Shown here piece after piece: positions 26,134-35,948 of a stretch of 64,000 nucleotides of DNA; positions within the stretch are counted from its first letter, which is position 1, and the number at the start of each line of letters is the position of its first letter. The stretch spans positions 558,001 to 622,000 of the forward strand of contig NZ_CP175563.1 of the NCBI RefSeq assembly GCF_046097065.1, written 5' to 3'. Source of the DNA: Syntrophus buswellii. Lineage in GTDB: Bacteria; Desulfobacterota; Syntrophia; Syntrophales; Syntrophaceae. Under the pieces are notes generated by a model. It did no database searches. It was not told where the DNA came from and saw only the letters and a program-made list of their open reading frames with translations. The position numbers and the translations under genes were made by a program.

Positions 26134-27090
26134 ATGAAAACCCTGCAGCGATTTTCCGGGAAACCGGAAGCCATCCCCGCATCCACATCCTGGCACATTG
26201 CCGATCTGGCCGAAGCGTGCGGAAGGCATACATCGTATACACGGCAGTCCTCATCCCGGCTCATGACCCTGCAGAAGCACGCCCTGATGGAGAGCTCGTC
26301 TTCCGTGAACCGGAACGACGGCATGAGGGAAAGGGCAAAGCCTCACGGCCAGGCGCTTTCGGTTAAGCGGTTACCGCGCAGGGACGATGAGGCGATTCAA
26401 GGGTATCGCAGGGCGCTGGAGCTGATCATCCGGCAGGGGGCAGAGCTGCCCTTCTCGGTGGCCACTCTGCTTCATCTTCACGTGCTTGTCTGCGGAGAAG
26501 ATTCGCAGGTCAGCGCCCCGGAAGGGCTGGAGGATCTTGTCGGCCTGTGGATGCACTCCCTCCAGGAAAAATGGGTCCACCCCCTCCTTCTGTTGGCGGC
26601 TTTCAATCTTGATTTTCTGTGCCTTCACCCATTTCCCGATGGAAACGGCCGGATGTCCCGGCTGCTGCTCAGGCTCCAGAGTTGCCACCTCGGCTACGAT
26701 GTGGGACGATACATCAGCCTTGAGCGCCTGATCGAGCAGAACAGAAACCGATATCACGAGGCCCTCCAGGAGAGTTCGCGGGGATGGCAGAACGGCAGCC
26801 ACAACCCATGGCCGTACATCGATTGTCTCCTGTTCATCCTTGAAGCGGCCTACCAGGAACTGGAGAGCCGCCTGAATGCGACCCGAGGCGAGAGAGGGGC
26901 GAAAACCCGGCGGATCGAAGCGGCCATCCAGGGGTTTACGGGTCCTTTTACCTTTACCGAATTGGAAAAGACCTGTCCCGGGATCAGCCACGATATGGTC
27001 AGAAAAGTACTGCGCGATCTCCGGGATGACGGGTCTGTGGAATGCCTCGGCCGTGGGCCGGGTGTGCAATGGAGAATACGGAAGCGCTGA
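26134..27090 (+). CDS. Fic family protein lacking the usual inhibitory Glu
   Basis: A 318-residue Fic protein. The active-site loop HPFPDGNGRMSR (165-176) is intact, so AMP transfer to a target hydroxyl is chemically possible. Class II Fic enzymes carry an inhibitory helix with the motif (S/T)xxxE(G/N); at the equivalent place here (55-60, SSSVNR) the Glu is Asn59. The C-terminus (about 255-318) looks like a winged-helix DNA-binding domain. Start choice is uncertain; no strong ribosome site precedes 26134. It ends 24 bp before galE and may share its transcript. Confidence 0.85.
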   Translation: MKTLQRFSGKPEAIPASTSWHIADLAEACGRHTSYTRQSSSRLMTLQKHALMESSSSVNRNDGMRERAKPHGQALSVKRLPRRDDEAIQGYRRALELIIRQGAELPFSVATLLHLHVLVCGEDSQVSAPEGLEDLVGLWMHSLQEKWVHPLLLLAAFNLDFLCLHPFPDGNGRMSRLLLRLQSCHLGYDVGRYISLERLIEQNRNRYHEALQESSRGWQNGSHNPWPYIDCLLFILEAAYQELESRLNATRGERGAKTRRIEAAIQGFTGPFTFTELEKTCPGISHDMVRKVLRDLRDDGSVECLGRGPGVQWRIRKR

Positions 27091-27114
27091 AAAGGCGCGT
27101 GAAAGGAGAAGTGG

Positions 27115-28107
27115 ATGAAAATTCTGGTGACGGGCGGCGCCGGTTACATCGGCAGCCATGTTGTGAAGGCGCTGGGCGAGGAGGGCCATGAGCTGCTCGT
27201 CTATGACAATCTTTCCACGGGGCACGACTGGGCGATCCTTTACGGCAAACTGGTAAAAGGGGAGCTGGCGGATTCCCGTTGCCTGGACGAGGCTTTTTCC
27301 GCATTCAAGCCGGAAGCGGTTCTGCACTTTGCCGCTTCGATCCAGGTGGAGGAGTCGGTCCGGAAGCCCTTGCGCTACTATCGCAACAATGTTTCCAATT
27401 CACTGAACCTCCTGGATGCCATGGAACGCCATGGGGTCCGCAATCTCATCTACTCCTCGACCGCCGCTGTTTACGGCATTCCCGACCGGATGCCCGCCGA
27501 TGAGACCATGCCCCTGAATCCCATCAATCCCTATGGGACCTCCAAGGTCATGATGGAGACCGTTCTTCGGGATATCGCCTCCGCGGGGAATTTCCGCTAC
27601 ATTGCCCTGCGCTACTTCAACGTAGCCGGCGCGGATGCGCAGAGCCGTATCGGGCAGGCCTATGCGGACGCCACCCACCTCATCACCCGGGCCCTCAAGA
27701 CCGCCCACGGCGAGTATCCAAAATTGTCCGTCTTTGGAACGGATTACCCCACCGCTGATGGGACCTGCATCCGGGACTACATCCACGTGGACGATCTTGC
27801 CGACGCCCATATCCGGGCGCTGAACTACCTGGTCGAGACGGGCAGAACGGAGATTATGAACTGCGGTTACGGTCATGGCTTCTCGGTGAAGGAAGTGGTT
27901 TCCGTTGCCAAAAAGGTGACGGGGATCGATTTTCCTGTCGAGGAAACGGACCGCCGGGCAGGAGACCCACCGGAGCTCATTGCGGATAGCACGAAGCTCC
28001 GCCGCCTAACCGGCTGGCAGCCCCGCCACGACGATCTGGAGTTCATTATCCAAACTGCTTGGGATTGGGAGTTGAAATATTCGTCCCGGCTCAAGGCAAA
28101 CTTGTAA
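27115..28107 (+). CDS. galE: UDP-glucose 4-epimerase
   Basis: Extended short-chain dehydrogenase of 330 residues that interconverts UDP-glucose and UDP-galactose (or their N-acetyl forms). The NAD-binding TGGAGYIGSH, the catalytic Ser/Thr in IYSSTAAVYG and Tyr140-x3-Lys144 (YGTSK) are present. A good AAAGGAG ribosome site precedes the ATG. It opens the nucleotide-sugar part of the exopolysaccharide locus, followed by another epimerase 29 bp on. Confidence 0.95.
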   Translation: MKILVTGGAGYIGSHVVKALGEEGHELLVYDNLSTGHDWAILYGKLVKGELADSRCLDEAFSAFKPEAVLHFAASIQVEESVRKPLRYYRNNVSNSLNLLDAMERHGVRNLIYSSTAAVYGIPDRMPADETMPLNPINPYGTSKVMMETVLRDIASAGNFRYIALRYFNVAGADAQSRIGQAYADATHLITRALKTAHGEYPKLSVFGTDYPTADGTCIRDYIHVDDLADAHIRALNYLVETGRTEIMNCGYGHGFSVKEVVSVAKKVTGIDFPVEETDRRAGDPPELIADSTKLRRLTGWQPRHDDLEFIIQTAWDWELKYSSRLKANL

Positions 28108-28136
28108 TCCTCGTATAGAATAACTCAGGGAATTTC

Positions 28137-29150
28137 ATGAAAAAAATACTGGTCACCGGCGCCGCCGGTTTCATCGGCTTTCATCTGTCCCGGCGGCTGC
28201 TGACGGAGGGTCATTCCGTCGTCGGCCTGGACAATCTGAACACCTACTATGACGTCCGCTTGAAAGAGGCCCGACTGGCCCGGCTGGCGCCCATCCCGAA
28301 TTTCCGTTTTATCCGACAGGGTTTGGAAGAGCGGGATACGTTGCACGGGCTCTTTGCAGACGAAAAGTTCGAGATCGTCGTCAACCTGGCCGCCCAGCCG
28401 GGGGTGCGCTATTCTCTGACCAACCCCTATGCCTACATCGACAGCAATATCGTCGGTTTCATCAATCTCCTCGAGGGATGCCGCCATTCCGGAGTCCGGC
28501 ATCTGGTCTATGCCTCCTCCAGCTCCGTCTACGGCGCCAATACGGCAATGCCCTTCTCCGTGCACCAGAATGTGGATCATCCCGTTTCCCTCTATGCCGC
28601 CACCAAAAAGGCCAATGAGCTGATGGCGCACACGTATTCCAGCCTTTATGAACTGCCCACCACGGGCCTTCGCTTTTTTACGGTGTACGGCCCCTGGGGG
28701 CGTCCGGACATGGCCTATTTTCTCTTCACCCGGGCGATTCTCGAAGGCAGACCCATCCCTGTGTTTAACTATGGGAAAATGCAGCGCGATTTTACCTACA
28801 TCGATGACATTGTCGAGGGCGTTGTGCGGGTGATGGATCGGGTTCCCGAGGCCAATCCGGACTGGAGCGGCGCTTATCCCGACCCCGGAACCAGCTATGC
28901 ACCGTTCAAAGTCTACAACATCGGCAACAACAACCCGGTGGAACTGCTGACCTTTATCGAGGTCCTGGAAAACTGCCTGGGGAAAAAGACCGAAAAGAAT
29001 TTCCTGCCCCTCCAGGCCGGCGATGTTCCAGCCACCTATGCCGATGTGGACGACCTGGTGCGGGATGTGGGCTTTCAGCCGGCGACCCCCATCGAAGAGG
29101 GGCTCCGGCGGTTTGTGGCCTGGTACCGGGAGTATTACAACCAAGGATAA
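28137..29150 (+). CDS. UDP-glucuronate 4-epimerase-like enzyme
   Basis: A 337-residue extended SDR with TGAAGFIGFH, Tyr153-x3-Lys157 (YAATK) and the NLAAQPGVRYSLTNP segment typical of UDP-glucuronate epimerases (LspL/WbpP group), which would supply UDP-galacturonate to the polysaccharide. The substrate is inferred from this similarity. It lies between galE and wecB, closely spaced on both sides. Confidence 0.88.
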   Translation: MKKILVTGAAGFIGFHLSRRLLTEGHSVVGLDNLNTYYDVRLKEARLARLAPIPNFRFIRQGLEERDTLHGLFADEKFEIVVNLAAQPGVRYSLTNPYAYIDSNIVGFINLLEGCRHSGVRHLVYASSSSVYGANTAMPFSVHQNVDHPVSLYAATKKANELMAHTYSSLYELPTTGLRFFTVYGPWGRPDMAYFLFTRAILEGRPIPVFNYGKMQRDFTYIDDIVEGVVRVMDRVPEANPDWSGAYPDPGTSYAPFKVYNIGNNNPVELLTFIEVLENCLGKKTEKNFLPLQAGDVPATYADVDDLVRDVGFQPATPIEEGLRRFVAWYREYYNQG

Positions 29151-29172
29151 ATGGCTGAAGGGAGAAACAAAA

Positions 29173-30393
29173 GTGAAAGGAACTGCGGATACGTTTAAAT
29201 GGATCCTGGTGGTTGGCGCCAGGCCGAATTTTATGAAGATAGCTCCTCTGATCCGGGCCATTGCCGCGCACAACAACAAGAACGGCAACAGGATTGAGCC
29301 GTTTCTCGTTCATACGGGGCAGCATTACGATGTCCGCATGTCCGATGCCTTTTTCCGCGATCTCCAGTTGCCGGAGCCGGATGTCCACCTGGGGGTCGGG
29401 TCGGGAAATCACGGCGAGCAGACGGGTAAGGTCTTAATCGAATTCGAAAAGATCCTGCTTCAGGAACAGCCGGATCTCGTTATCGTGGTGGGGGATGTCA
29501 ACTCCACCCTGGCCTGCGCCCTTGCGGCTGTCAAACTGCACATTCCCGTGGCCCATGTGGAAGCGGGCCTGCGCAGTTTCGACCGGGACATGCCGGAGGA
29601 GATCAACCGGATCGTCACCGATGCCATCTCGGATTTTCTCTTTACTCCGTCACCCGATGGAGATGAACATCTCCTTGGGGGGGGAATCCCAAAAGAAAAG
29701 ATCTTTCTGGTCGGCAATATCATGATTGACAGCCTTCTGTTCAACCTGGAGCAGGCAAAAAAAACGTCAATCCTCTCTCTCCTGGGACTTTCCAATTCTA
29801 ACGCCGATGAGAATCCGGCCATGCCGTCGATTCCCTATGCCCTGCTGACGCTTCATCGGCCGGCCAGTGTCGATAACCGTGAAACCTTCAACCGTATTCT
29901 GGCGGGTCTGCTCGAAGTTGCCCTTCGCATTCCCGTTATCTTTCCCATGCATCCCCGGACCCGAAAGCAGATGCACACCTTCGGACTGGACGGGAACTTT
30001 GTTTTCCACGATGCGTTGCCCGTCGACATGTCATCCTACAGGGATCAGAATGGATTAATGCCGAAAATCCACTGTTTTGAACCTTTCGGTTACCTGGACT
30101 TTTTGCAGCTCATGGCCAACGCGAAGGTCGTTCTGACGGATTCCGGGGGCATCCAGGAAGAGACCACCGTCCTCGGCATTCCCTGCGTTACCCTCCGGGA
30201 TTCAACCGAGCGCCCCATTACCGTCACGGAGGGGACCAATGTCCTGGTCCACGATGATCCGCAGAAAATCGTTGCGGAAGTGAGCAAGGTGCTGGAGGGC
30301 CGAAGCCGTAAGGGCAGACGTCCTGATTTGTGGGATGGGCAAACCGCTGAACGAATCATTTCCGTTCTGAGTGAACAATTAACTTCTGGGTAA
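29173..30393 (+). CDS. wecB: UDP-N-acetylglucosamine 2-epimerase (non-hydrolysing)
   Basis: Makes UDP-N-acetylmannosamine, used directly or by the WecG-like transferase later in this locus. Family motifs VGARPNFMKIAPLI, HTGQHYD, VGDVNSTLACALAA, VAHVEAGLRSFDRDMPEE and the late DSGGIQEET are all seen. I chose GTG 29173, after GGGAGAAACAAAA, giving 406 residues; the same frame is open upstream inside the previous gene. It is the last GC-rich gene before the AT-rich block. Confidence 0.94.
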   Translation: MKGTADTFKWILVVGARPNFMKIAPLIRAIAAHNNKNGNRIEPFLVHTGQHYDVRMSDAFFRDLQLPEPDVHLGVGSGNHGEQTGKVLIEFEKILLQEQPDLVIVVGDVNSTLACALAAVKLHIPVAHVEAGLRSFDRDMPEEINRIVTDAISDFLFTPSPDGDEHLLGGGIPKEKIFLVGNIMIDSLLFNLEQAKKTSILSLLGLSNSNADENPAMPSIPYALLTLHRPASVDNRETFNRILAGLLEVALRIPVIFPMHPRTRKQMHTFGLDGNFVFHDALPVDMSSYRDQNGLMPKIHCFEPFGYLDFLQLMANAKVVLTDSGGIQEETTVLGIPCVTLRDSTERPITVTEGTNVLVHDDPQKIVAEVSKVLEGRSRKGRRPDLWDGQTAERIISVLSEQLTSG

Positions 30394-30521
30394 GTCAAAC
30401 GGCGATGGTATATGAACTTTTGGGAATAACTTTCGATATTGGTACAATTTTGGATATTGAGTGATGATCAAGTAAGGAAAAAGAGTCCTTTACTTATTCA
30501 TAACAACTCGGAGGATATCCA

Positions 30522-32561
30522 ATGAAGACTTGCGACCCCAAAAAGACGTTTGTTCTAACCATAAATGAAATGCAAAATGAATCTGAGCATTATAAGGATT
30601 GCATGTGTCCAAGGACTTTTCATGGTTTAGGTTTCTCCGTTGCCAAGAGAAGCAATATTGAATCAGAGATCAATGCTGACAATCGTAACGCAATTGAGTT
30701 GAATAGGATAGCGTTATCGAATGGAGATTTAATCAATTCAACGATAAGTGTTCCAATTCCCGACAATCATGATCCACTGCAGCATAGTAAAAAAAGCACC
30801 AACATAATGAGAAACATTGTTCTGATATTTATGTTCATACTTTTCCCCGCTTTGGGGTGGGGTACAAATTACTATGTTGATTGTAATTCGGGAGATGACA
30901 ATAACGTTGGTACAAATGAAAATGCTGCATGGAAAACAATCAAAAAACTAAATATAACAGCCTTTAACCCAGGAGATAATATTTATCTCAAGAGAGGTTG
31001 CACATTTAGGGAACAACTGACCGTGCCTTCTAGTGGTAGTCCAGAAAGTGTTATAACATTCGGGGCATATGGGAGTGGAGCAAATCCTATTATCTCTTGT
31101 TATGATCTGGTTGATAATTCAACATGGACTACTATTGATGCGACATATAACTTATATCCTGGTTATGGGGTGGTAGTACGTACCATGTTGCGTGATGGCT
31201 TATTGATTCCAAAGGATACAAGTTCTAGCGTAAATGCCGATTATTACTACTATTCAAGTGGACAGATGTGGTACAAACCGCCCGCAGGCCATGCAGCTTC
31301 AGAATATACGTTGGAGGCGGCAAGAAGATATCGGGCAGTCTATGTAAATGGCAAGGACTATGTAACTTTCAACGATTTAACAGTACAAGGTGGAAATGGT
31401 AACCTTTATTCTACTGATGGAGCTACTTTTGATATTAAAGATTCTACGCATATAACTCTTAATAATATACTGGTTAGATATTCATGGATTACCGGATTGT
31501 ATATAAAGGCTGCTACAAGGGACTTAGAGGATATAACTGTTCAGAATAGTGAAATTTCATATTCGGGAAACGGAATTCAGGTTCACGGGGAGACCCCATC
31601 TTATAGCGTAACAAATATAACCTTTGATAATCTACATGTCCACCACATAGCTCAATTCGAGAATGATACAAGAGGATTTAGCGCTCTGGATCGAGAAGGT
31701 ATTGGTATAAATGGTTACGGAATTTCAAGCGGATTCACTTTAAGCAATATAATAGTCCACGATGTTGGGGATAATGTATCCGCCAATAACTTGGGTATCT
31801 TTTTCTATCAAGTAAATAATGTTCTGCTGAGGAATTTTCTTGTCTATAATTGTGCTAGAGCCGGAGTTGAAGTAGTTGATGGCGCTTATGGATATAACAA
31901 CGTTTTGGCTTATGGTATAGTACATAGTAATGGTAAGATTGCCACAAACGACGGAGCTTTTTCTGGAGGCGTGATTATTAAACCGAGTTATGGAACCGGA
32001 ATGAATGGGACTAAACTTCTAAATTCAATCATATACAACAACGATGGATTAGCTTCTAACGATCCTAATAAACGAGGTGGGTTAGTTGTTTATAAGAATT
32101 TTACCGCGCCACTTTCATCTTCTATTGAGATAAAAAATAATATCATTTCCTGTAACATAACTAACGATTTGTTGATTTATGAGAACACCGGGGCACTGTC
32201 AGGATTATCTTCTGATTACAACTTGTTCTACAGAAAAAGTGGTAACGCTATAGTTTATAACAATAAGACTTATGACTACCAGAAAATCATAGGGGATGAA
32301 GCTGGTTATTATTCTTATGAGACGAGAAGAGATGCCCATTCGATTAATGCTAATCCTATGTTTGTAAATGCAGTTGGTGGTGACTTCCGCGTTCAATCAA
32401 GCTCCCCCGCTATCGATAAAGGAACGAACGTCGGTTTTTCAAGTGACTATATCGGGACAACACTTCCAACCGGTTCAGGTTATGACATAGGTGCATATGA
32501 ATATCTTGGAATTACAGTACCCAAGTCTCCACAAAATATTCAGGTGGTTCTTTTTCAATAA
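30522..32561 (+). CDS. Secreted parallel beta-helix protein (first copy)
   Basis: A 679-residue protein whose main part (about 120-670) is a right-handed beta helix: it opens with YYVDCNSGDDNN, runs through turns rich in Asn, Ile and Val, and closes with DFRVQSSSPAIDKG and DIGAYEY, as in pectate-lyase-like or polysaccharide-binding proteins. A signal sequence (MRNIVLIFMFILF) begins only at residue 96, codon 30807. The start at 30522 has an excellent GGAGGATATCCA ribosome site, so the 95-residue leader may be real, yet it has no recognisable family. The DNA is markedly AT-rich. It may cut, bind or shape the polysaccharide made here. Confidence 0.8.
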   Translation: MKTCDPKKTFVLTINEMQNESEHYKDCMCPRTFHGLGFSVAKRSNIESEINADNRNAIELNRIALSNGDLINSTISVPIPDNHDPLQHSKKSTNIMRNIVLIFMFILFPALGWGTNYYVDCNSGDDNNVGTNENAAWKTIKKLNITAFNPGDNIYLKRGCTFREQLTVPSSGSPESVITFGAYGSGANPIISCYDLVDNSTWTTIDATYNLYPGYGVVVRTMLRDGLLIPKDTSSSVNADYYYYSSGQMWYKPPAGHAASEYTLEAARRYRAVYVNGKDYVTFNDLTVQGGNGNLYSTDGATFDIKDSTHITLNNILVRYSWITGLYIKAATRDLEDITVQNSEISYSGNGIQVHGETPSYSVTNITFDNLHVHHIAQFENDTRGFSALDREGIGINGYGISSGFTLSNIIVHDVGDNVSANNLGIFFYQVNNVLLRNFLVYNCARAGVEVVDGAYGYNNVLAYGIVHSNGKIATNDGAFSGGVIIKPSYGTGMNGTKLLNSIIYNNDGLASNDPNKRGGLVVYKNFTAPLSSSIEIKNNIISCNITNDLLIYENTGALSGLSSDYNLFYRKSGNAIVYNNKTYDYQKIIGDEAGYYSYETRRDAHSINANPMFVNAVGGDFRVQSSSPAIDKGTNVGFSSDYIGTTLPTGSGYDIGAYEYLGITVPKSPQNIQVVLFQ

Positions 32562-32640
32562 CAAAAGATGTGTAGCCTGAGTTCCCAAGAAAGTGTAACG
32601 AGAAATAGAATAAGAGAGGACACGGGTATCCGGTTAACTA

Positions 32641-32780
32641 TCAAATAAATTCGAAACGTTTGCATAACTGCGGATTTCTCATCCTAGGGAAATTCACAAT
32701 CCGGAATGTTCAGTATATTTAGCTGATTGCGTTTACCCATTTTGAGCATTCAAATAAATTCCCTACTTATGCAAACGTTT
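32641..32780. repeat. Paired direct and inverted repeats before the first polymerase-like gene
   Basis: TCAAATAAATTC occurs at 32641-32652 and 32750-32761. Each copy is followed within a few bases by one arm of a perfect 14-bp inverted repeat: AAACGTTTGCATAA at 32654-32667 and TTATGCAAACGTTT at 32767-32780. The second arm lies 26 bp before the TTG start of the next gene. It could be a decayed small mobile element or a regulator site. Confidence 0.7.
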
Positions 32781-32806
32781 AAATTCAACTGGAGAGGACC
32801 ATAAAT

Positions 32807-34147
32807 TTGCATATACTGTCAAGTCTTCTTATATTCTTATTGCCATTATTGCTGGCTTTACTTAATCAAAAAACATTCATTATTTATATATTGATCGCTA
32901 ATGGAATTCCTTGGAGTATTTTCTCTAAGGGAGAAGCTCTCTTACAATCGCTGGAGGGTATGGGGTCAGGTTCTATCCAGTTATTTGGTACATTGGGAGG
33001 GGCGCTTATTCTGTTAAGCTTTGGAAAAAGCAATGTCATTAGTGATGTTTTGAGATACCCCGTTCAACTTTTATTTTTTTTCTTTTGTATTCTTTCCATT
33101 TTTTGGGCACCGAACTTTGTATTTAGCCTCCGAATGCTCGCGAAACTTTTGTCCCCATTCATTTTTCTATTGATAGCTCATTTGATGATTGTTGATAATA
33201 TTAACACTGTTACCATCGAGAAGGCTACTTTTATCGGGCTCCTTATCCTGCTTTTCGTAGCATTACTCAACCATTTTACTGGATTTCTTGGCGATGCCTC
33301 GACTGATGAATGGAGAGTCAAGAACATACTCACAGCTCCTTTCCACAGTCCGGCACCTTTTTCTTTCAGCATGGCCTGCGGAGCGATGCTTTCGCTCGCC
33401 AACTATATCAGCGACAGGCGAAAAACGTACCTTCTTCTTTTTGCAATCTTTAGCATAGCGGTTTTTTGGGCCTTTACAAGGATTTCAATTGTAGGACTGA
33501 TCGTCGCATGCTCAGTCCTAATTTTCTTGTTGGCTAAGTCAACAATACTGAAGGTGCTCCTGCCCGTTTTGCTCTGTTTGGGAATAACAGTTGCTTTTCT
33601 TAACTTTGATAGGCTTAAGGAAAGAAGTTTTCAAAATCCTTCAGAGGCATCTTTATCTCAATTAATGAAAAAACCAGGAGCATTTGCTAAAAACATACAC
33701 ACCTCAGGAAGAACAAAGCTGTGGGAAAAGGGACTCAAAAGGTTTTTTCACCAAAGCCCGATCATCGGCGCGGGCCTTGGAGCCACACAAGGTTTTTATT
33801 ATGAAAAGCATCGGGGTGGTGCAATTCACTCTGAATATCTCAGACTGCTGTGCGAGGTTGGTATAACTGGCATTGTTCTCTTCATTTTGGCAATGACCCA
33901 ATATCTTGCCATGTTGCTGGCAGTCTTCAGAAGGAGTGACAGTGGAAATACATTTGAAGAAAAATTCAAGAGAAAATATTCTGGATTGGCTATTGCGAGT
34001 TTAATATTTTACCTGATCACAATGGCTACAGACAATACTATAGACTATGTAATGAGTCTGGGGCTTTACACATTCCTCTTTATTGGCTTTGCCTTGAATG
34101 CGAGCAAACAACATCAGCGCCTGAATAATCCCGGAATGTGTCAATGA
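32807..34147 (+). CDS. O-antigen ligase/polymerase-like membrane protein (first copy)
   Basis: A 446-residue protein with about ten to twelve hydrophobic helices and a large periplasmic loop containing HTSGRTKLWEKGLKRF and SEYLRLLCEVGITG, the Wzy_C hallmark. These enzymes polymerise or attach repeat units carried on a lipid. The start is TTG 32807, with GGAGAGG 9 nt upstream; no ATG fits better. It is one of two such genes in the AT-rich block, each following a beta-helix gene. Confidence 0.85.
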   Translation: MHILSSLLIFLLPLLLALLNQKTFIIYILIANGIPWSIFSKGEALLQSLEGMGSGSIQLFGTLGGALILLSFGKSNVISDVLRYPVQLLFFFFCILSIFWAPNFVFSLRMLAKLLSPFIFLLIAHLMIVDNINTVTIEKATFIGLLILLFVALLNHFTGFLGDASTDEWRVKNILTAPFHSPAPFSFSMACGAMLSLANYISDRRKTYLLLFAIFSIAVFWAFTRISIVGLIVACSVLIFLLAKSTILKVLLPVLLCLGITVAFLNFDRLKERSFQNPSEASLSQLMKKPGAFAKNIHTSGRTKLWEKGLKRFFHQSPIIGAGLGATQGFYYEKHRGGAIHSEYLRLLCEVGITGIVLFILAMTQYLAMLLAVFRRSDSGNTFEEKFKRKYSGLAIASLIFYLITMATDNTIDYVMSLGLYTFLFIGFALNASKQHQRLNNPGMCQ

Positions 34148-34300
34148 AAATCAGACAATTCCAAACAAATTAGTGTTGCGTTGGATCAGTTGGTGCCGGT
34201 ATTTTGAGCCAGGCGGCTGAGGGGAAAGCAACCATTTTGGCATGACCTCCTTGAACTTTTCCGGATGTTGTGTCCCACATAGAAAATAAAGGATGTGAAT

Positions 34301-35770
34301 ATGTGTATATCAGACGGATACTTCAGAAAAACAAAAAAGGGTTTTATTGGGGAACTTTTGTTTGTCTTATTGTGGTTAGTGGTTTCCCTTTATGGGGGAA
34401 TAGAAAAGGCAAGTGCTGCAACTTACTATGTTACTCAAAATGGATCAGGGAGTAGAAATGGATTGAAATATGAAGATTCCATGAGTGTCAGCAATCACAA
34501 TTCTGGAACATGGACAAAGGATGATGTTTTTTATTTGTGCGATGTTATTACATCAACGATTAGTCCCCCGACGTCGGGAGAAACTGGACATCCTATAATA
34601 TATCGTGGTGATTATCCGGGACATCCAGGTACCGTTGATGGAGGTGGCCTACTAACTTACGGATTGTATCCCAAAGTTGGGGTGAATTACTTAGTTATTG
34701 ACAGTTTGGAAATAAAAAATTGCCTAACCGTAGGTGTTTTGCTGAGAGCGACTAGTAGTGCCTCCACAGAAGCATTACAAGTTACAATTAACAATTGTAA
34801 TATTCATGATATCTTAGCTGGTAATGGAATAGATGGCCGGGGTGTAGGACTAACTGTAACAAACTCCACTATATATAATATTTGGTATGATGGAATTTAT
34901 CACGTGGGGGCAAATACCACAATAAGTGGATGCTACATTCATGATGTTGATCAAACAACAGGAACCCCTGGAGGAGATTGCATTCAACTCGGTGATATGG
35001 TTGGAGGATGGATTCATAGAAACATATTAGATCATAGCTCAAAAGCTACCAAACACTGTTTTATTGGAACTAACACAGCAAAAATTATTGGAAAACCACT
35101 AATTTTTGAACGTAATATTTGCACTCAAGGAGTTGCCGTTGAAGGTATTAATAGCAGAATTATTTCTGCTGAGGACATTACTAATGGACAAATCGTAAGG
35201 TATAATAAACTTTATGGTGGAAAGCACTCTATAACTCCACTTGGAAATGCTCATATTTACAGTAACATTATGTCCGGAGCCAGTGATTATGCCATTTCTG
35301 TTCAAAGCAATTCTCCTGCGGGTACTATTATTGATATTTATAATAACACAATGCATAAATCTCATGGGGGGATAACTTTTCCAACCAATAACTATATTAT
35401 AGATATAAAAAACAATATCATGCACACAGTTACCAAGGCAATATATCAAACTGGGGTATCAGCGACAATAAACCTGGATATCAACTATAATATTTTTTTC
35501 AACACAGAATCCATATATGTTTATAATTATTGTACCGGTGGAGAAAATAATGTAATAGCTGATCCTCTCTTCATATCTAGCTCGGACTATCGTATCCAAT
35601 CCACCTCACCAGCCATTAACGCTGGAATAGATGTAGGACTTATGTCCGACTACGTTGGCAGTCCAATAATAGGGCTGCCTGACATTGGTGCTTATGAATA
35701 TCAATCTTCAACTTCCTATCATCCATCTGTGCCATGCGGGTTGAAGGTCCTAGCCCATGAGAATATTTAA
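34301..35770 (+). CDS. Secreted parallel beta-helix protein (second copy)
   Basis: About 489 residues. A signal or anchor sequence (LLFVLLWLVVSLYGG) ends near KASA, then comes an opening ATYYVTQNGSG and a right-handed beta helix ending DYRIQSTSPAINAG and DIGAYEYQ. The opening and closing motifs match the protein at 30522, so the two are relatives of different length. I chose ATG 34301, placed well after AAAGGATG; a GTG at 34295 is in the same frame. AT-rich like its neighbours. Confidence 0.8.
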   Translation: MCISDGYFRKTKKGFIGELLFVLLWLVVSLYGGIEKASAATYYVTQNGSGSRNGLKYEDSMSVSNHNSGTWTKDDVFYLCDVITSTISPPTSGETGHPIIYRGDYPGHPGTVDGGGLLTYGLYPKVGVNYLVIDSLEIKNCLTVGVLLRATSSASTEALQVTINNCNIHDILAGNGIDGRGVGLTVTNSTIYNIWYDGIYHVGANTTISGCYIHDVDQTTGTPGGDCIQLGDMVGGWIHRNILDHSSKATKHCFIGTNTAKIIGKPLIFERNICTQGVAVEGINSRIISAEDITNGQIVRYNKLYGGKHSITPLGNAHIYSNIMSGASDYAISVQSNSPAGTIIDIYNNTMHKSHGGITFPTNNYIIDIKNNIMHTVTKAIYQTGVSATINLDINYNIFFNTESIYVYNYCTGGENNVIADPLFISSSDYRIQSTSPAINAGIDVGLMSDYVGSPIIGLPDIGAYEYQSSTSYHPSVPCGLKVLAHENI

Positions 35771-35948
35771 GTTGTGGTGCTGCGTATTCAGGACAACACC
35801 TTCCATCTTTTGCTGAATCTTAGGGAGAGCAGTTTTTTCACTTCTGTACCTGCTCAGTTTTATACCGCCCAGATCTCTGTGCTGGGGCCATCCGAAAGGT
35901 TGGACCCTGTAGCGTCCTTGTAAATTTCATACAAAAAAGTAAACCAGA

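Noticed and set aside
30440..30470. Sigma-54-like GG/GC sequence before the first beta-helix gene
   Set aside because: A TGGTAC with a following TTGG is present, but the spacing is one base short and the GC element is missing.
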